6,566 nt of DNA from Planctomycetaceae bacterium. GTDB taxonomy: Bacteria; Planctomycetota; Planctomycetia; Pirellulales; Thermoguttaceae. This document shows positions 5,436 to 6,566 of the stretch, piece by piece. Position numbers and translations under genes: made by a program. The notes under the pieces are model-generated. The model was given only the letters and a program-made list of their open reading frames with translations, did not search any database and had not been told where the DNA came from. Where the stretch lies: the NCBI GenBank assembly GCA_031257725.1, contig JAIROD010000138.1:1-6566 (forward strand), given 5' to 3'. Position 1 is the first letter of the stretch. Every line of letters begins with the position of its first letter.

Positions 5436-6404
5436 ATGGTGAACGGCGTAACATCCAAGATAGCAATTCAGACTTCACACGGTATTTATAACGGCATAGC
5501 GCCGATAATTGTTTCTGCGAGCCGTGCAACGGATATTCCGGCGTTTCACCTTGATTGGTTGTTCCAACGGTTGCGTGCGGGCTATTGTGTTTGGCGGAAT
5601 CCTTTTAATCAGCAACAACAATATATTGGTTTTCAGAATCTTCGGGCGGTTGTTTTTTGGACAAAAAATCCTGAACTGTTTTTGTTGCGGGTTGACGAAT
5701 TTGAGCAACAGGAATGGACGTACTATGTTCAGTTTACGCTGAATGATTATGAAGCGGAAAGGTTTGAACCTAATCTTCCACTGCTGGAACAACGAATTAA
5801 AACGTTTCGGGAACTTTCATGTCGAATTGGAAAAAACCGTATTATTTGGCGATTTGATCCGATTCTTTTTGCCGACGGTTTATCTGTTGACGATATTTTT
5901 GAACGGATTTGTTTTATTGGAGATCGATTGGCGGGTTATACGGAAAAGCTTGTATTCAGTTTTGCGGATATTGCTGCTTATCCGAAAATTCATCATCGTT
6001 TCCGACAGATTCCGTTATCTCCGCGTGAACCGGTTGTTTCGGAAATGCGCCGAATAGCAGAGCGTCTTGCGGGGCAGGGCGAGCGATGGAAAATGCAATT
6101 AGCGACGTGTTGTGAAAATATTGATCTCACCCATTACGGTATCACCCCCAACCGTTGTATTGATCCCGAACTTTTACAACGGTTGGCTCCGAATGATCAA
6201 ATGTTGAGCGGATTTTTAGCACAAACGGCAAAGGATAAAGGGCAACGGAAATATTGCGGATGTATTGTATCGAAAGATATTGGTCAATACGAAACATGCC
6301 CGCATTATTGTGTTTATTGTTATGCCAATACGTCGCGTCAAACTGTTGAACGGAATAAAAAGCGTTTTGGAAAATATTCGGAAACGATTTTGGATGAACC
6401 GTAA
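5436..6404 (+). CDS. DUF1848 family protein with C-terminal CX3CX2C cluster
   Basis: A 322-residue protein recognised as DUF1848 from IIVSASRATDIPAF (24-37), the LRAGYCVWRNPFN block (46-58), VVFWTKNPELFL (72-83), YYVQFTLNDYE (96-106), NRIIWRFDPILF (134-145), and CIDPELLQRL (241-250). The end carries GCIVSKDIGQYETCPHYC (275-292, last Cys C292) and C288-PHY-C292-VY-C295, the CX3CX2C spacing of radical SAM [4Fe-4S] proteins, here at the C-terminus; C225, C226, C241, C274 and C276 are further cysteines. Family function is unknown; iron-sulphur binding is inferred. ATG 5436, with GGA at 5425-5427, was chosen because the frame further upstream (to 5313) overlaps the preceding gene and lacks family similarity. 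The 17-bp gap after the PstS-like gene indicates one operon. A tandem duplication lies exactly over the stop codon. Confidence 0.9.
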   Translation: MVNGVTSKIAIQTSHGIYNGIAPIIVSASRATDIPAFHLDWLFQRLRAGYCVWRNPFNQQQQYIGFQNLRAVVFWTKNPELFLLRVDEFEQQEWTYYVQFTLNDYEAERFEPNLPLLEQRIKTFRELSCRIGKNRIIWRFDPILFADGLSVDDIFERICFIGDRLAGYTEKLVFSFADIAAYPKIHHRFRQIPLSPREPVVSEMRRIAERLAGQGERWKMQLATCCENIDLTHYGITPNRCIDPELLQRLAPNDQMLSGFLAQTAKDKGQRKYCGCIVSKDIGQYETCPHYCVYCYANTSRQTVERNKKRFGKYSETILDEP

Positions 6405-6425
6405 AACGATTTGGATGAACCGTAA
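6383..6425 (+). repeat. 21/22-bp tandem duplication spanning the DUF1848 stop codon
   Basis: AACGATTTTGGATGAACCGT plus AA (6383-6404) is repeated at once as AACGATTTGGATGAACCGT plus AA (6405-6425), with one T lost. The first copy encodes the last residues and TAA stop of the DUF1848 protein, so the second copy is untranslated. It looks like recent replication slippage. AAACGATT (6404-6411) can pair with AATCGTTT (6436-6443), a weak hairpin followed after eight bases by TTTTTG, so poor terminator activity is conceivable. Confidence 0.8.
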
Positions 6426-6465
6426 AGAGAATTGTAATCGTTTAGTGGAATTTTTGTTTAGTTGT

Positions 6466-6545
6466 CAACGGCGGAGTTTACCCAGTGATAGTACAACGGC
6501 GGAGTAAACCACACGATAGTATAACGCTGGGGCGAACCTTGTTGT
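6466..6545. repeat. 28-bp short tandem repeat, three copies, at the window end
   Basis: CAACGGCGGAGTTTACCCAG (start of 6466-6493) and CAACGGCGGAGTAAACCACA (start of 6494-6521) begin two adjacent 28-bp units that both end GATAGTA. A third, degraded unit begins TAACGCTGGGGCGAACC at 6522. The pattern CAACG, G-rich block, short A/T middle, CCC resembles the units inside the element at 3637-3788, so they are probably related. The DNA continues beyond the window. Confidence 0.7.
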
Positions 6546-6566
6546 GAACAACCGAACAATCATGCG

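Overview
The window holds five protein genes, all on the + strand, separated by unusually long, repeat-filled intergenic DNA. It is AT-rich, roughly 40% G+C by eye, and about two thirds coding. No rRNA, tRNA, integrase or transposase gene is visible. The organism cannot be named from this sequence. It is a bacterium with Shine-Dalgarno-type starts and sigma70-like promoters. Sparse genes, many interspersed hairpin repeats and a TM-anchored PstS-like protein would fit a gut or anaerobic lineage such as Planctomycetota, but that is a weak guess.

Layout. Bases 1-711 are non-coding repeat DNA. Two almost identical 127-bp inverted arms (14-140 and 437-563), each with a G+C-rich cruciform-capable core, enclose a 214-bp cassette (102-315). 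The cassette is bounded by a 14-bp inverted motif and contains seven 21-bp tandem units, each with a TGTAGAACTACA dyad. Next come a good promoter (712-740), a possible PurR/LacI-like operator, and purC (850-1731; SAICAR synthase, de novo purine synthesis). A 368-bp gap holds a decayed hairpin repeat and precedes apt (2100-2624; adenine salvage). A 441-bp gap holds a nested inverted repeat just after apt and a strong 30-bp inverted repeat just before a PadR-family regulator gene (3066-3485). A near-consensus promoter (3567-3595) is separated from the next gene by a MITE-like element with about 20-bp terminal inverted repeats (3637-3788). That gene (3811-5418) encodes a six-TM protein with a C-terminal PstS-like substrate-binding domain. 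It is followed 17 bp later by a DUF1848 gene (5436-6404) carrying a C-terminal CX3CX2C cluster. The window ends in short tandem repeats.

How the genes relate. purC and apt both make purine nucleotides but look like separate transcription units. The PstS-like and DUF1848 genes are probably co-transcribed from the promoter at 3567; no pstCAB, phoU or radical-SAM partner is present. PadR may control itself through the inverted repeat beside its promoter. The least ordinary parts are the iteron cassette inside the giant inverted repeat, the membrane-anchored PstS-like protein with altered ligand-contact positions, and its pairing with DUF1848.
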